64,000 nucleotides of DNA. Origin: Photobacterium sp. JCM 19050. Its GTDB lineage: Bacteria > Pseudomonadota > Gammaproteobacteria > Enterobacterales > Vibrionaceae. The translations under genes and the position numbers were made by a program. The stretch is from contig BAXG01000024.1 of the NCBI GenBank assembly GCA_001310455.1, positions 1 through 64,000 of the forward strand, read 5' to 3'. The notes under the pieces are model-generated. The model was not told the origin of the DNA. It did not search any database and saw only the letters and a program-made list of their open reading frames with translations. Positions within the stretch are counted from its first letter, which is position 1. The number at the start of each line of letters is the position of its first letter. Of this stretch, positions 10,523 to 18,419 are shown in pieces.

Positions 10523-11437
10523 TCAGATAGAGAAAGAGAGCTGGCTTCCTTTGCCGCTTTCCACTTCAAATGCAACCGCGAGTAAATTAATCAGGTCATC
10601 GAGGTAGTTTTGGTTGAACTGCCGGCCGACGAGGCGGGCTAACTCATTGCCCACCGCTGAACCGGTAGTAGAGAATGCGGGTTTTCGGTTTTACCGGTGT
10701 CAGCATGTACTGCTTGTTCTGGTAGTGGAGTGGCATTGGCGGATGCATTTCAATCACACCGGACTCCAGCTCGGTACGCATAATCAGCCAAGCTCAACCA
10801 ACTGCATCAGAGAGGAATAAGAAAGCTGGTACTCTCCGAGAGAAAGACGCTCTGGTTTACTGGGCTTAAATAATTGCTTCCACCCGGTTTCCACCCGGTA
10901 ACCGGTGATGATCTTGCGCGAACTTTCGTTGCCAAAGCTTGTGGCGAGCGCACAGGCTCGCTGGAGCAACTGGGCTTCACGGTGAGTGAGGTCGCGCAGA
11001 ATCGACAACGCCTTGAGAGAGGTGGCGCCGGGCTGCATCACTTCCAGTTTCAGGATTTGTGCCCACAGACGCTGCATTGCGGTACCGGAAATATTCTGTG
11101 CAGCATCGAAAAATCGGGTCAGCCAGTCCGGATCCGGTTCCCGGGCACTTTCATCCTGACAGCTTTCGTAGGCCAGTTTCAGAATACGCTCAAGGTTTGC
11201 CTGTTGTCGTTGCCTGAGCATGTCCGCGCGGTGTTGGGTACGCTCAGGCAGGTCTTTTTCCGTATGTTCCTCAATGAGCGCACCCAGCCAGTGGTGTTCA
11301 GCGATGCGTTTGACCTGTTTCTGGCTGCTTTTGGCGCGCTCTGACTCTCCGGCTCGCCGGTGTTGTGATTTGTCGTCGTTTGGAATTTTTTCGACGGTTG
11401 GTTTTTCCACGGGAACGGGAGCACATTTCACTTCCAT
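10523..11437 (-). CDS. Conserved protein of unknown function (TIGR03899-like), two apparent frameshifts
   Basis: I recognise this as resembling the TIGR03899 family of marine gammaproteobacteria, whose function is unknown. The first 70 residues are charged and rich in Lys, Glu and Gln. The middle contains DPDWLTRFFDAAQNISGTAMQRLWAQILKLEV, a pattern seen in DUF2806-like proteins, then LSILRDLTHREAQLLQRAC. No signal peptide or membrane segment is visible. A missing base near 10786 and an extra C near 10680 break the frame. Correcting both gives 304 residues ending in LINLLAVAFEVESGKGSQL. The start is the ATG at 11437 with a weak AGGG site. It converges on cysC. Confidence 0.65.
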
Positions 11438-11571
11438 GGTTAACACCCTAAACAGAAACACTTTTTACCTGACCACGTTTCATATTGTTACGTGGAATGA
11501 ATGTTGGGAATGTTAATTGCATTTATATTCTGTTAACATAACTGCAACCATCGTCAGGAAAAAGAGAGCCG

Positions 11572-11661
11572 ATGCGTAAATTTAAAGTGAACCCGCTAAA
11601 TGCGATTATTTTTCTCACCTACATAGGTACTCTGGCCTACCTGTCCCGTTACATTGTCTGA
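11572..11661 (+). CDS. Possible 29-residue single-pass membrane peptide
   Basis: A short reading frame with a good ribosome site (AAAGAGAG, about six bases before ATG) and a double stop (TGA, TAA). The peptide has a basic N-terminus (MRKFKVN) and one hydrophobic stretch (AIIFLTYIGTLAYL) ending near SRYIV. This composition is typical of small inner-membrane subunits or regulators. It stands alone in the gap between two leftward genes. I do not recognise the family, and conservation is needed to be sure it is expressed. Confidence 0.45.
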   Translation: MRKFKVNPLNAIIFLTYIGTLAYLSRYIV

Positions 11662-11728
11662 TAAGGCAAAATAGTCGGGCAGGCAGGTTTGTAAAGGTAC
11701 CTGGGTATCTTCTTTCTGAGTTCTGCCT

Positions 11729-12232
11729 CTACTCGTCGTAAGGCATCAAGTTTTCACCTTCCAGTAAATAACCCACTTCAGCAAGCTCATGACTGACAGG
11801 TTCAGCCTTGAGGGTTCCCATGACGTAAACAACATCCCATAACTGCTGTATCGGCGCGCCGTTCTTAAACTTTACGTAGACAATCTGATTCGGTGGCGGT
11901 GGCGGGACATGGATACAGGCGCCCATGTAAGGTACCAGCAAAAACTCTGTGACGACTTTATCATCCCCTTCCAGCGGAATGACAAACCCGGGAATTTTCA
12001 CAAAGCTGTTATTAAGCTCGCTGCGAACAGAACCAATCTGGCTTTGCTGCGCGGTAATATCAGAATTGTGGCTGACGCTTGGCTGGATAGGCATTCCTCC
12101 CGGGGTGAACATATTGCGCTCGCTTTCTGGCACAAGGTCAATCCAGTCCAGTGTCAGTGGCTGGTCAGCCCAGGCAGGGGCACTCAATGACGGGAAAAAA
12201 ACAAACAGCCAGATCAGCGACCAAATTTTCAT
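11729..12232 (-). CDS. DUF3299-family exported protein, last gene of the zinc operon
   Basis: A 167-residue protein with a signal peptide (about residues 1-22, ending at PAWA) and one DUF3299 domain. The domain shows the typical SFVKIPGFVIPLEGDD, FLLVPYMGACIHVPPPPPNQ and LWDVVYVMGTL blocks; Cys, His and the proline run around residues 100-115 are its hallmark. The function is unknown. Family members often accompany MacB-like ABC transporters and DUF2796 (ZrgA) proteins, as here. It begins ten bases after the permease stop codon, so it is very probably co-transcribed with the zinc genes. Confidence 0.8.
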   Translation of the reverse strand: MKIWSLIWLFVFFPSLSAPAWADQPLTLDWIDLVPESERNMFTPGGMPIQPSVSHNSDITAQQSQIGSVRSELNNSFVKIPGFVIPLEGDDKVVTEFLLVPYMGACIHVPPPPPNQIVYVKFKNGAPIQQLWDVVYVMGTLKAEPVSHELAEVGYLLEGENLMPYDE

Positions 12233-12242
12233 GTTCTACTCC

Positions 12243-13496
12243 TTAAACTCGCATTGTCATGCCGTCCGACAGGGAGCGCTTGCAAGCGAGCAGCGCTGGG
12301 ACGACACCAATAATGACACCACCGGCTAAGATAAGACCGGCTAATATCCATTCGTATTCTGACAATCCCCTTATTGGCAGCAACAAACCGTAGTTCGACG
12401 ACAGTATCGGGCTGGCTATTGCCAGAATGCCATAAAGCAGGGCAATACCCAGAATTTCCCCGGCAAGGGTCAACAGGGTCGCCTCACTCATCAACAGGGT
12501 GAAAATGTGGATTGGTTTGGCACCGACTGCCCGCAGTATCGCCATTTCGCGGCGTCTTTCGTTAAGTGTGCTGAGCAAGGTGGAAAGCATGCCGAGCAGA
12601 CCGGCGACCACAACAAAAACAGAGACAACGAGAAGCGCCTGCTCAGCGACAGACATCATCTGCCACAGTTCATGCAATGCCATGCCGGGCATGATGGCGG
12701 TCAGGGGTTCCTGCCGGTATTCGTTGACTTCACGCTGGACAGCAAAGGCTTTGAGGCGGGAATTGAGCCCAAGAAGCACGGCGGTTATCTGCTCCGGCTC
12801 CAGCTTGTAATTGTCTATCTGGCTCGGGTCCGGCCCTTTTCCAAGCCTTGCGCCGGACTCCCAGCCGATATGGATAGCCTCAATGCCTGCCAGCGGCACA
12901 TGGACACTGCGGTCAACCGGCGTGCCTGTTGGAGTGAGTATGCCGGTGACGGTGAACGGCAGGTTGTCATGACGGGCGAATTTCTTGTCCGCAATACCAT
13001 GGGCGATGACAATCTTATCCCCGACGTTGTAGCCAAGCTCTTTGGCGACAGAGGCGCCGATGACAGCATCCAGAGTGTTGGCAAAAGCCTTGCCTTCGTC
13101 AAACGTAAGTGGCTGCTTGTAGCCGTATTTGTAATGCGCAAAATAGCTTTCATTGGTACCAACCACCCGGAACCCCCGGTGTGAGTCTCCCAGAGAGATG
13201 GGAATTGCCCATTTAACGGAAGGGTGACCGGCGAGGTGCTGGTAGCTGTTCCAGTCAATATTGTTGGTGGCATTGCCGATTCGAAATACCGAATAGAGCA
13301 ACAGATTTACCTGTCCGGAGCGAGCGCCGACGATAAGGTCGGTACCGGAAATGGTGTTAGCAAAACTTGCTTTGGCTTCAGTCCGGATTCGCTCGACACC
13401 CAACAATAAGGTGACAGAAATGGCGATGGTAAACAGGGTAAGAAGTGCCGTCGCCCGACGGTTGACGAGACTTTTTAGTGCAAGTTGCCACATCAT
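12243..13496 (-). CDS. MacB/FtsX-type ABC transporter permease of the zrg-like zinc operon
   Basis: A 417-residue permease with an N-terminal membrane segment (ATALLTLFTIAISVTLLL), a large extracytoplasmic domain of about 230 residues and three C-terminal membrane segments (ALLVVSVFVVVAGLLGML, LTLAGEILGIALLYGIL, ILAGLILAGGVIIGVV). This is the MacB/LolC topology, not the ZnuB importer type. ERRREMAILRAVGA is the conserved FtsX coupling region. The start at 13496 overlaps the ATPase stop (ATGA). Context points to a role in zinc homeostasis. The direction of transport is not shown by sequence; MacB-type systems usually act on periplasmic or lipoprotein partners. Confidence 0.85.
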   Translation of the reverse strand: MMWQLALKSLVNRRATALLTLFTIAISVTLLLGVERIRTEAKASFANTISGTDLIVGARSGQVNLLLYSVFRIGNATNNIDWNSYQHLAGHPSVKWAIPISLGDSHRGFRVVGTNESYFAHYKYGYKQPLTFDEGKAFANTLDAVIGASVAKELGYNVGDKIVIAHGIADKKFARHDNLPFTVTGILTPTGTPVDRSVHVPLAGIEAIHIGWESGARLGKGPDPSQIDNYKLEPEQITAVLLGLNSRLKAFAVQREVNEYRQEPLTAIMPGMALHELWQMMSVAEQALLVVSVFVVVAGLLGMLSTLLSTLNERRREMAILRAVGAKPIHIFTLLMSEATLLTLAGEILGIALLYGILAIASPILSSNYGLLLPIRGLSEYEWILAGLILAGGVIIGVVPALLACKRSLSDGMTMRV

Positions 13497-14179
13497 TGCT
13501 GCCCCCTTACCCGGTTTATATCGGAAAGGGCGATGGTGCGGTCGAAACACGGTGTGAGCGCCGGGTCATGGCTGACAAAAACCAGCGTGCTGCCTGCCCG
13601 GTCACATTCGCCCATCAGCAGGTCGATAAACTGCTGGCGGGTATCGGTATCCAGAGCGGATGTCGGCTCATCCGCAATAAGCAGTTCAGGGCCGCCAATC
13701 AGGGCACGGGCGGCGGCTACCCGCTGTTGTTGCCCGATGCTCAGCGCCGTAACAGGCCGGCTGAGCAGGGTCTCCGGCAGCCCGAGTGCCACAATCAGCC
13801 TTCGTGCAATATCAGCCGTGTCGCCATTTGCCTGTTGCCGCCGCGTGGCAGAAAAGCGAAGTGGCAGAAGGATGTTTTCGGCCACTGAGAGATAGGGGAG
13901 CAGATTAAACTGCTGGAAAATATAGCCGATATGGTTGGCGCGAAAGGTATCCCGGTCCGAAGCACTTAACGAGGCCATTTCCTGCCCCAGTACGCAAACG
14001 CTGCCGTCGTCAGGCACGGTGATGCCTGCGAGCAAGCTCAGCAAGCTCGATTTTCCGCTGCCGCTCGGGCCTTTTATCAGGACTTTTTCACAGGGTTGGA
14101 TAACAAGGGAGGGGATATCCAACACCCGGGAATCTCGGTTCCAGCCAAATGTCAGGTTGTTGATTTTAATTATTGCCAT
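13493..14179 (-). CDS. ABC transporter ATP-binding protein of the zrg-like zinc operon
   Basis: A 228-residue nucleotide-binding subunit of the MacB/LolD type. Walker A is GPSGSGKSS (about residues 37-45), the Q-loop follows in FQQFNLLPYLSV, the signature is LSIGQQQRVAAARAL (the usual LSGGQ is LSIGQ here), and Walker B is LLIADEPTSALD. The switch His is in FVSHDPAL. Overlap of four bases with the permease gene indicates translational coupling. It is separated from zrgA by 51 bases holding a GC-rich hairpin. Confidence 0.92.
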   Translation of the reverse strand: MAIIKINNLTFGWNRDSRVLDIPSLVIQPCEKVLIKGPSGSGKSSLLSLLAGITVPDDGSVCVLGQEMASLSASDRDTFRANHIGYIFQQFNLLPYLSVAENILLPLRFSATRRQQANGDTADIARRLIVALGLPETLLSRPVTALSIGQQQRVAAARALIGGPELLIADEPTSALDTDTRQQFIDLLMGECDRAGSTLVFVSHDPALTPCFDRTIALSDINRVRGQQ

Positions 14180-14190
14180 AACACCTACTT

Positions 14191-14210
14191 GGCGGCGGAG
14201 CCCCGCCGCC
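14191..14210. promoter_or_regulatory. Inter-gene hairpin between zrgA and the ABC ATPase gene
   Basis: A perfect 8-bp GC stem, GGCGGCGG / CCGCCGCC, closes a four-base loop in the 51-base gap after zrgA. On the transcribed (minus) strand it is followed by AAG, not T residues, so it is unlikely to be a full terminator. Such hairpins often protect the upstream message from 3' exonucleases, which would allow more ZrgA than transporter to be made. Confidence 0.55.
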
Positions 14211-14230
14211 TTTATATTTGCTCGGGGACT

Positions 14231-14941
<711 letters not shown>

Positions 14942-14967
14942 GTCGCCTCCGGATAATCTGATAAAAG

Positions 14968-15272
14968 TTAATAAGATAAGTGTGGCTGAAAATCAGGATT
15001 CCGGGGCGGGGCGCGGCTGAAACGTGTTGGTGTATGCCGGGTAAATGGCGCGGGTAACAAGTCACGGGTGTATGGCGTATTGCCTGACAGCCATATTGTG
15101 ACAGGAAGATCGTAGCCAGTTGCTGACGTTGTTATTGTTAGGCAAAGGTGACATTCGGTTTCCGGGTGATCCTCTGCGATCTCGGCGATCAGGTGCTCAG
15201 CCAGGCAAGCTGGGAAAAGAAGAGTGAACACAGAAGTAGTAGGGTCCGGATTAACCCGCCTGTCTTTAGCAT
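14968..15272 (-). CDS. Small exported Cys/His protein, first gene of the Zur-controlled operon (one apparent frameshift)
   Basis: After restoring one missing base near 15205 this reads as about 101 residues. It has a clear signal peptide (LIRTLLLLCSLFFSQLAW), then an acidic stretch, then a compact potential metal site HPETECHLC (His-x4-Cys-His-x-Cys). The Pro/Arg-rich tail follows and ends in PHLSY. I cannot assign it with confidence; it may belong to the small Vibrio family DUF2607, found beside DUF2796 genes. The start MLKTGG at 15272 is chosen because only that frame gives a signal peptide. An ATG at 15282 in the other frame has a comparable ribosome site. It lies 26 bases upstream of zrgA. 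Confidence 0.6.
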
Positions 15273-15295
15273 GACGTTCCATCGTCTCTCAGAGA

Positions 15296-15331
15296 TGCTA
15301 TAACATAACAAATACAGAAAGGCCTTGTGAA
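15296..15331 (-). promoter_or_regulatory. Zinc operon promoter overlapped by a Zur-like box
   Basis: On the minus strand TTCACA (15326-15331) and TTATGT (15303-15308) are spaced by 17 bases, a plausible sigma-70 promoter. The box TGCTATAACATAACA (15296-15310 on +) matches the core palindrome TGTTATANTATAACA at all but two positions and covers the -10 element. Binding of Zn-Zur would block transcription, as known for Zur targets. The site lies 24 bases upstream of the small exported protein and so would control all five genes. Confidence 0.65.
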
Positions 15332-15374
15332 CCCGAAGTAAACGAAAAGTGGAACCCAAAGTAAACGAAAAAGT
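15329..15374. repeat. Two tandem copies of a 23-bp element upstream of the zinc promoter
   Basis: GAACCCGAAGTAAACGAAAA (15329) is repeated at 15352 as GAACCCAAAGTAAACGAAAA, a 23-base period with one substitution in those 20 bases and one inserted A just after. The first copy overlaps the -35 hexamer of the zinc promoter and the second lies directly upstream. Spacing near two helical turns suits a pair of protein-binding sites on one face of DNA. Confidence 0.7.
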
Positions 15375-15444
15375 AGCATGCAATCCACAATGCCCAAGCC
15401 ACTCATTCGTCTGAATAAGACAGCCCCGAAGCTGCCACTGAAAA

Positions 15445-16004
15445 TTATTGCAGAGCGGTTTTCAGCATAGAGAGTACATCAGAGATTTCCTGCTCAGTCA
15501 GTGCGCCGTCTTTGGCAAAAAGCACCTTGCCGGACTTATCCAGCACGATAATGGCATTGCTTTTTGCTTTAAGATCCCAGGCGTTGGCGACGTTACCGTC
15601 AGCATCGAGGATAAACGATGACCAGCTGAACTCTTCCTTGCTGTCCTCGACGGAAGATTTCACAAAACCCCCTGTTCCCCAAACCGCATCGTCCTGGTTC
15701 ACAATGGTGGTGGTTTGGTAAGTGTCTTTTGGTAAACCGGCTGTCTTCAGTGCTTCAATCAGCGGACCGTTAATTTCCTTGGCGCTGGAGCGACCGGCCA
15801 TAGCCTGAACGACCCGGACTTTGCCCGGAAGTTGTGCGGCACTCCAAGCTGGTAAGTGATTGAACCATCAGTGAGCATCAGCTCCCCTTTATCGACCACA
15901 GACACTGCGGGCACTGGCTGGCCGACAGTCAGATTATGTGCCTGTGCGAGCCAGGGAAGGGCTGCCAGGGTGAGAGCGAGCGTTAACTTCTTATTCATTT
16001 TCAT
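15445..16004 (-). CDS. ytfJ: YtfJ-family periplasmic protein, one apparent frameshift
   Basis: Exported thioredoxin-fold protein of unknown function. The signal peptide (LTLALTLAALPWLAQA) is followed by HNLTVGQPVPAVSVVDKGELML. After the break come KVRVVQAMAGRSSAKEINGPLIEALK, YQTTTIVNQDDAVWGTGGFV and IIVLDKSGKVLFAKDGALT, all conserved in YtfJ. There is no Cys-x-x-Cys motif, so thiol redox activity is unlikely. One base is missing near 15838; with it the protein has 186 residues, as in the family. It lies beside ytfK, the arrangement seen in E. coli. Confidence 0.9.
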
Positions 16005-16048
16005 TATTTTTCCATCGATTCTTATATCGGTTGAGGTGCTAATACCTT

Positions 16049-16107
16049 AACCAAGTGGTTGAATATAATTGGAATATCTTAAGTGACCGGTCTGACCACT
16101 TAATTAA
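16049..16107. promoter_or_regulatory. Inverted repeats in the divergent ytfJ/ytfK promoter region
   Basis: AACCAAGTGGTT (16049-16060) is a near-perfect palindrome, and 17 bases further on CTTAAGTG and CACTTAATTAAG bracket a short spacer. Both contain AAGTG/CACTT half-sites. They sit between two divergent genes and could be operators for a shared regulator. No known regulator is assigned. Confidence 0.35.
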
Positions 16108-16291
16108 GGTAGCATTGAATTGCCAAACCGGGGTTGTTCTGATTAACATATTTGAAACATTCGGCAGGCAGTATCGCCGGTGTTTGCTACCCTCAAGGGT
16201 GGTAATCTTAAAAACGATAAAAACAGTGGCAAGAGTATTGCTTTAAAAATAAGAGAGCTTGCAACGGAAACGCGTCAAAAAGGAATGGCAT

Positions 16292-16495
16292 ATGTTACGC
16301 ATTTTTCAACATTACCGGCCGCGCCAAATCGCCCGATATGTCAGGAACTTCCATCGGGGACAGCTGTACATCGAAGGGGTTGGCGAATTTGAATTTGATG
16401 GAGGGCGGATACTCCCCCCTCAGAACCACAGCAAACGGCTGATGTCCGTAATGAGCGAAGTGAATGCCCAGATAAAACTGATGGCACCTGCCTGA
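16292..16495 (+). CDS. ytfK: YtfK (DUF1107) small protein
   Basis: A 67-residue protein of the DUF1107 family, with FRPRQIARYV-like N-terminus (here YRPRQIARYVRNF), IEGVGEFEFDGGRILPP and the C-terminal LMSVMSEVNAQIKLM. In E. coli YtfK promotes ppGpp accumulation by acting on SpoT during phosphate and fatty-acid starvation; whether this holds here is inference. I chose the ATG at 16292, which follows AAAGGAATGGCAT and gives the family length. A terminator follows the stop codon. Confidence 0.88.
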   Translation: MLRIFQHYRPRQIARYVRNFHRGQLYIEGVGEFEFDGGRILPPQNHSKRLMSVMSEVNAQIKLMAPA

Positions 16496-16515
16496 AAATC
16501 CGGTTTCGAAGCCAG

Positions 16516-16543
16516 AAAAGCTGCCACGATGGCAGCTTTTTTG
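16516..16543 (+). terminator. Terminator after ytfK
   Basis: Perfect ten-base stem AAAAGCTGCC / GGCAGCTTTT with loop ACGAT and six T residues on the + strand, just after the ytfK stop codon. Confidence 0.88.
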
Positions 16544-16700
16544 TTTCCGGGCTGTTAGCGAAATGGAGGTCACATCGGTCTGCTAACGGTTATCTGTCCT
16601 AATTCCTAAAGATAATATGCTCACTCTCTTATCACGCCGCGCAATAAGTAATATGCTGTCGAAAAAAATCGCCTTCATTAAAACGACACAATGCTCCTGA

Positions 16701-18419
16701 ATGAAATTTAGTAAATTCTGCGCAGGTATGTTTGTCCTGCTGTTGTCTTTTCCTTTCCAGAGTCACGCCAGTATCGATCTGGATATCCAGGGTCTGGAAG
16801 GCGAACTGAAAGACAACGTTGACGTGTATGTGGATGCAATCCCGGAGCGTGACTACCAGCTGACCCGCCGGTTCCAGGATCAACTGGAGCAGGAGATCCG
16901 CAAGGCGTTGCAGGCACTTGGGTATTTCAATCCGACTATCAAATATGATGTGACCGACCAGACATCCGCCAAAGATGCTGATGTCACTGTGACGGTTGAT
17001 CCGGGTATTCCTGTACGTATCAAAGAAGTTGATCTTCAGATCTCTGGCATGGCTGAGGAGGATCCGGACTTCATCGCGCTGGAAAAAACGGCGCCCACAG
17101 TTGGCAGTATCCTTAACCAGGGCAACTATGAGTCCCTCAAATCTTCCATTCGTAATCTGGCCCTCAAAAAAGGCTACTTCGATGCTGAGTTTACCCTTAG
17201 CAAGCTGGAAGTGGCTCCCGGCCTGAATGAGGCATTCATTCGCCTCCATTTCGCCAGCGGAAAGCGTTACAAGTTTGGTGCGGTGACCTACAAGAACAGC
17301 CAGATCAGGGATGACCGTATGGTTAACCTGGTTCCGTTCAAAGAAGGGGATTACTACGAAGTCATCAAGCTCGGGGAGTTTAACCAAAACCTCTCGAGCA
17401 CCGGCTGGTTCTCTTCCATCGCCATCACCACGCCTTTTGAGCGGGAAAAGGACGACGTCCTTCCCGTTGATGTCGCGCTGGAGCCCGCTCCGCGTAACAA
17501 GTTTGAAGTGGGTGTTGGCTACTCCACCGATGTTGGCCCAAGGCTGAAATTTAACTGGAAAAAGCCCTGGGTGAATGCCCGTGGTAACAGCTTTTCCAGC
17601 AACCTCTCTGTGTCTGAGCCGGAACAGACCTGGGAGGGAAGTTATAAAATCCCGCTCGACCGGGTGTTGACGGAATATTTCCTTGCTCAGGTCGGTGTGC
17701 AGAACATCAACCAAAATGACACGCAGAGCCTTGAAGTGACCGGGTCAGCATCACGACACTGGGCGCTCAAGAACAAGTGGCAGGGCAGTATTTTTATCCG
17801 CTGGCTCTACTCTGACTATACCCAGGGCCTTGATGAAAACATCACTAACCTGATCCTGCCCGGTGTGAACCTCAGCCGGACCCGGGCACGGGGCGGGGTA
17901 ATGCCGTACTGGGGGGATAAGCAATCCCTGACCCTAGAAGTGGGTGAGCCACTTTGGGGTTCAGATATCAGTATTGTGCGCTTTATGGGGCAGACTACCT
18001 GGATCCGCGGTAACAAAAACCATCGCGGCATTGTCCGGGTCAATGGCGGCTGGATGGACACGGATAACTTTGAAAAAGTGCCGCCTTCCCTGCGTTTCTT
18101 CGCCGGTGGTGACAACAGCGTCCGCGGCTACAAATACCAGTCTATTTCTCCGCTGGATGCCTCCGGGCAACTTGCCGGCGGCCGCTATCTGGCGACGGGT
18201 TCCCTTGAATACCAATACCGGGTTTATGGCAACTGGTGGGTGGCTGCCTTTACCGATGCCGGTGATGCCTGGGATAACGCGCCAGACTGGAAAACGTCCG
18301 CAGGCCTCGGTATTCGCTGGGCTTCCCCGGTCGGCCCGGTGCGTTTCGACGTTGCCCACGGCTTTGAAAACGAAAATGATGAATTCATGATCCACTTTAC
18401 TTTGGGGCCTGAGCTATGA
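16701..18419 (+). CDS. tamA: Translocation and assembly module outer-membrane protein TamA
   Basis: Omp85-family beta barrel that works with TamB in envelope assembly and phospholipid traffic to the outer membrane. A signal peptide (about residues 1-24, ending HAS) precedes three POTRA domains up to about residue 265. The 16-strand barrel follows, with PRNKFEVGVGYSTDVGPR, the surface-lid motif VRGYKYQSISP and the closing HFTLGPEL. It is 572 residues, close to E. coli TamA (577). The stop overlaps the tamB start by four bases (ATGA), coupling the two genes. Confidence 0.96.
   Translation: MKFSKFCAGMFVLLLSFPFQSHASIDLDIQGLEGELKDNVDVYVDAIPERDYQLTRRFQDQLEQEIRKALQALGYFNPTIKYDVTDQTSAKDADVTVTVDPGIPVRIKEVDLQISGMAEEDPDFIALEKTAPTVGSILNQGNYESLKSSIRNLALKKGYFDAEFTLSKLEVAPGLNEAFIRLHFASGKRYKFGAVTYKNSQIRDDRMVNLVPFKEGDYYEVIKLGEFNQNLSSTGWFSSIAITTPFEREKDDVLPVDVALEPAPRNKFEVGVGYSTDVGPRLKFNWKKPWVNARGNSFSSNLSVSEPEQTWEGSYKIPLDRVLTEYFLAQVGVQNINQNDTQSLEVTGSASRHWALKNKWQGSIFIRWLYSDYTQGLDENITNLILPGVNLSRTRARGGVMPYWGDKQSLTLEVGEPLWGSDISIVRFMGQTTWIRGNKNHRGIVRVNGGWMDTDNFEKVPPSLRFFAGGDNSVRGYKYQSISPLDASGQLAGGRYLATGSLEYQYRVYGNWWVAAFTDAGDAWDNAPDWKTSAGLGIRWASPVGPVRFDVAHGFENENDEFMIHFTLGPEL

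Noticed and set aside
16632-17714. 360-codon minus-strand frame overlapping tamA
   Set aside because: Antisense shadow of tamA with no family resemblance; tamA itself is intact and coupled to tamB.
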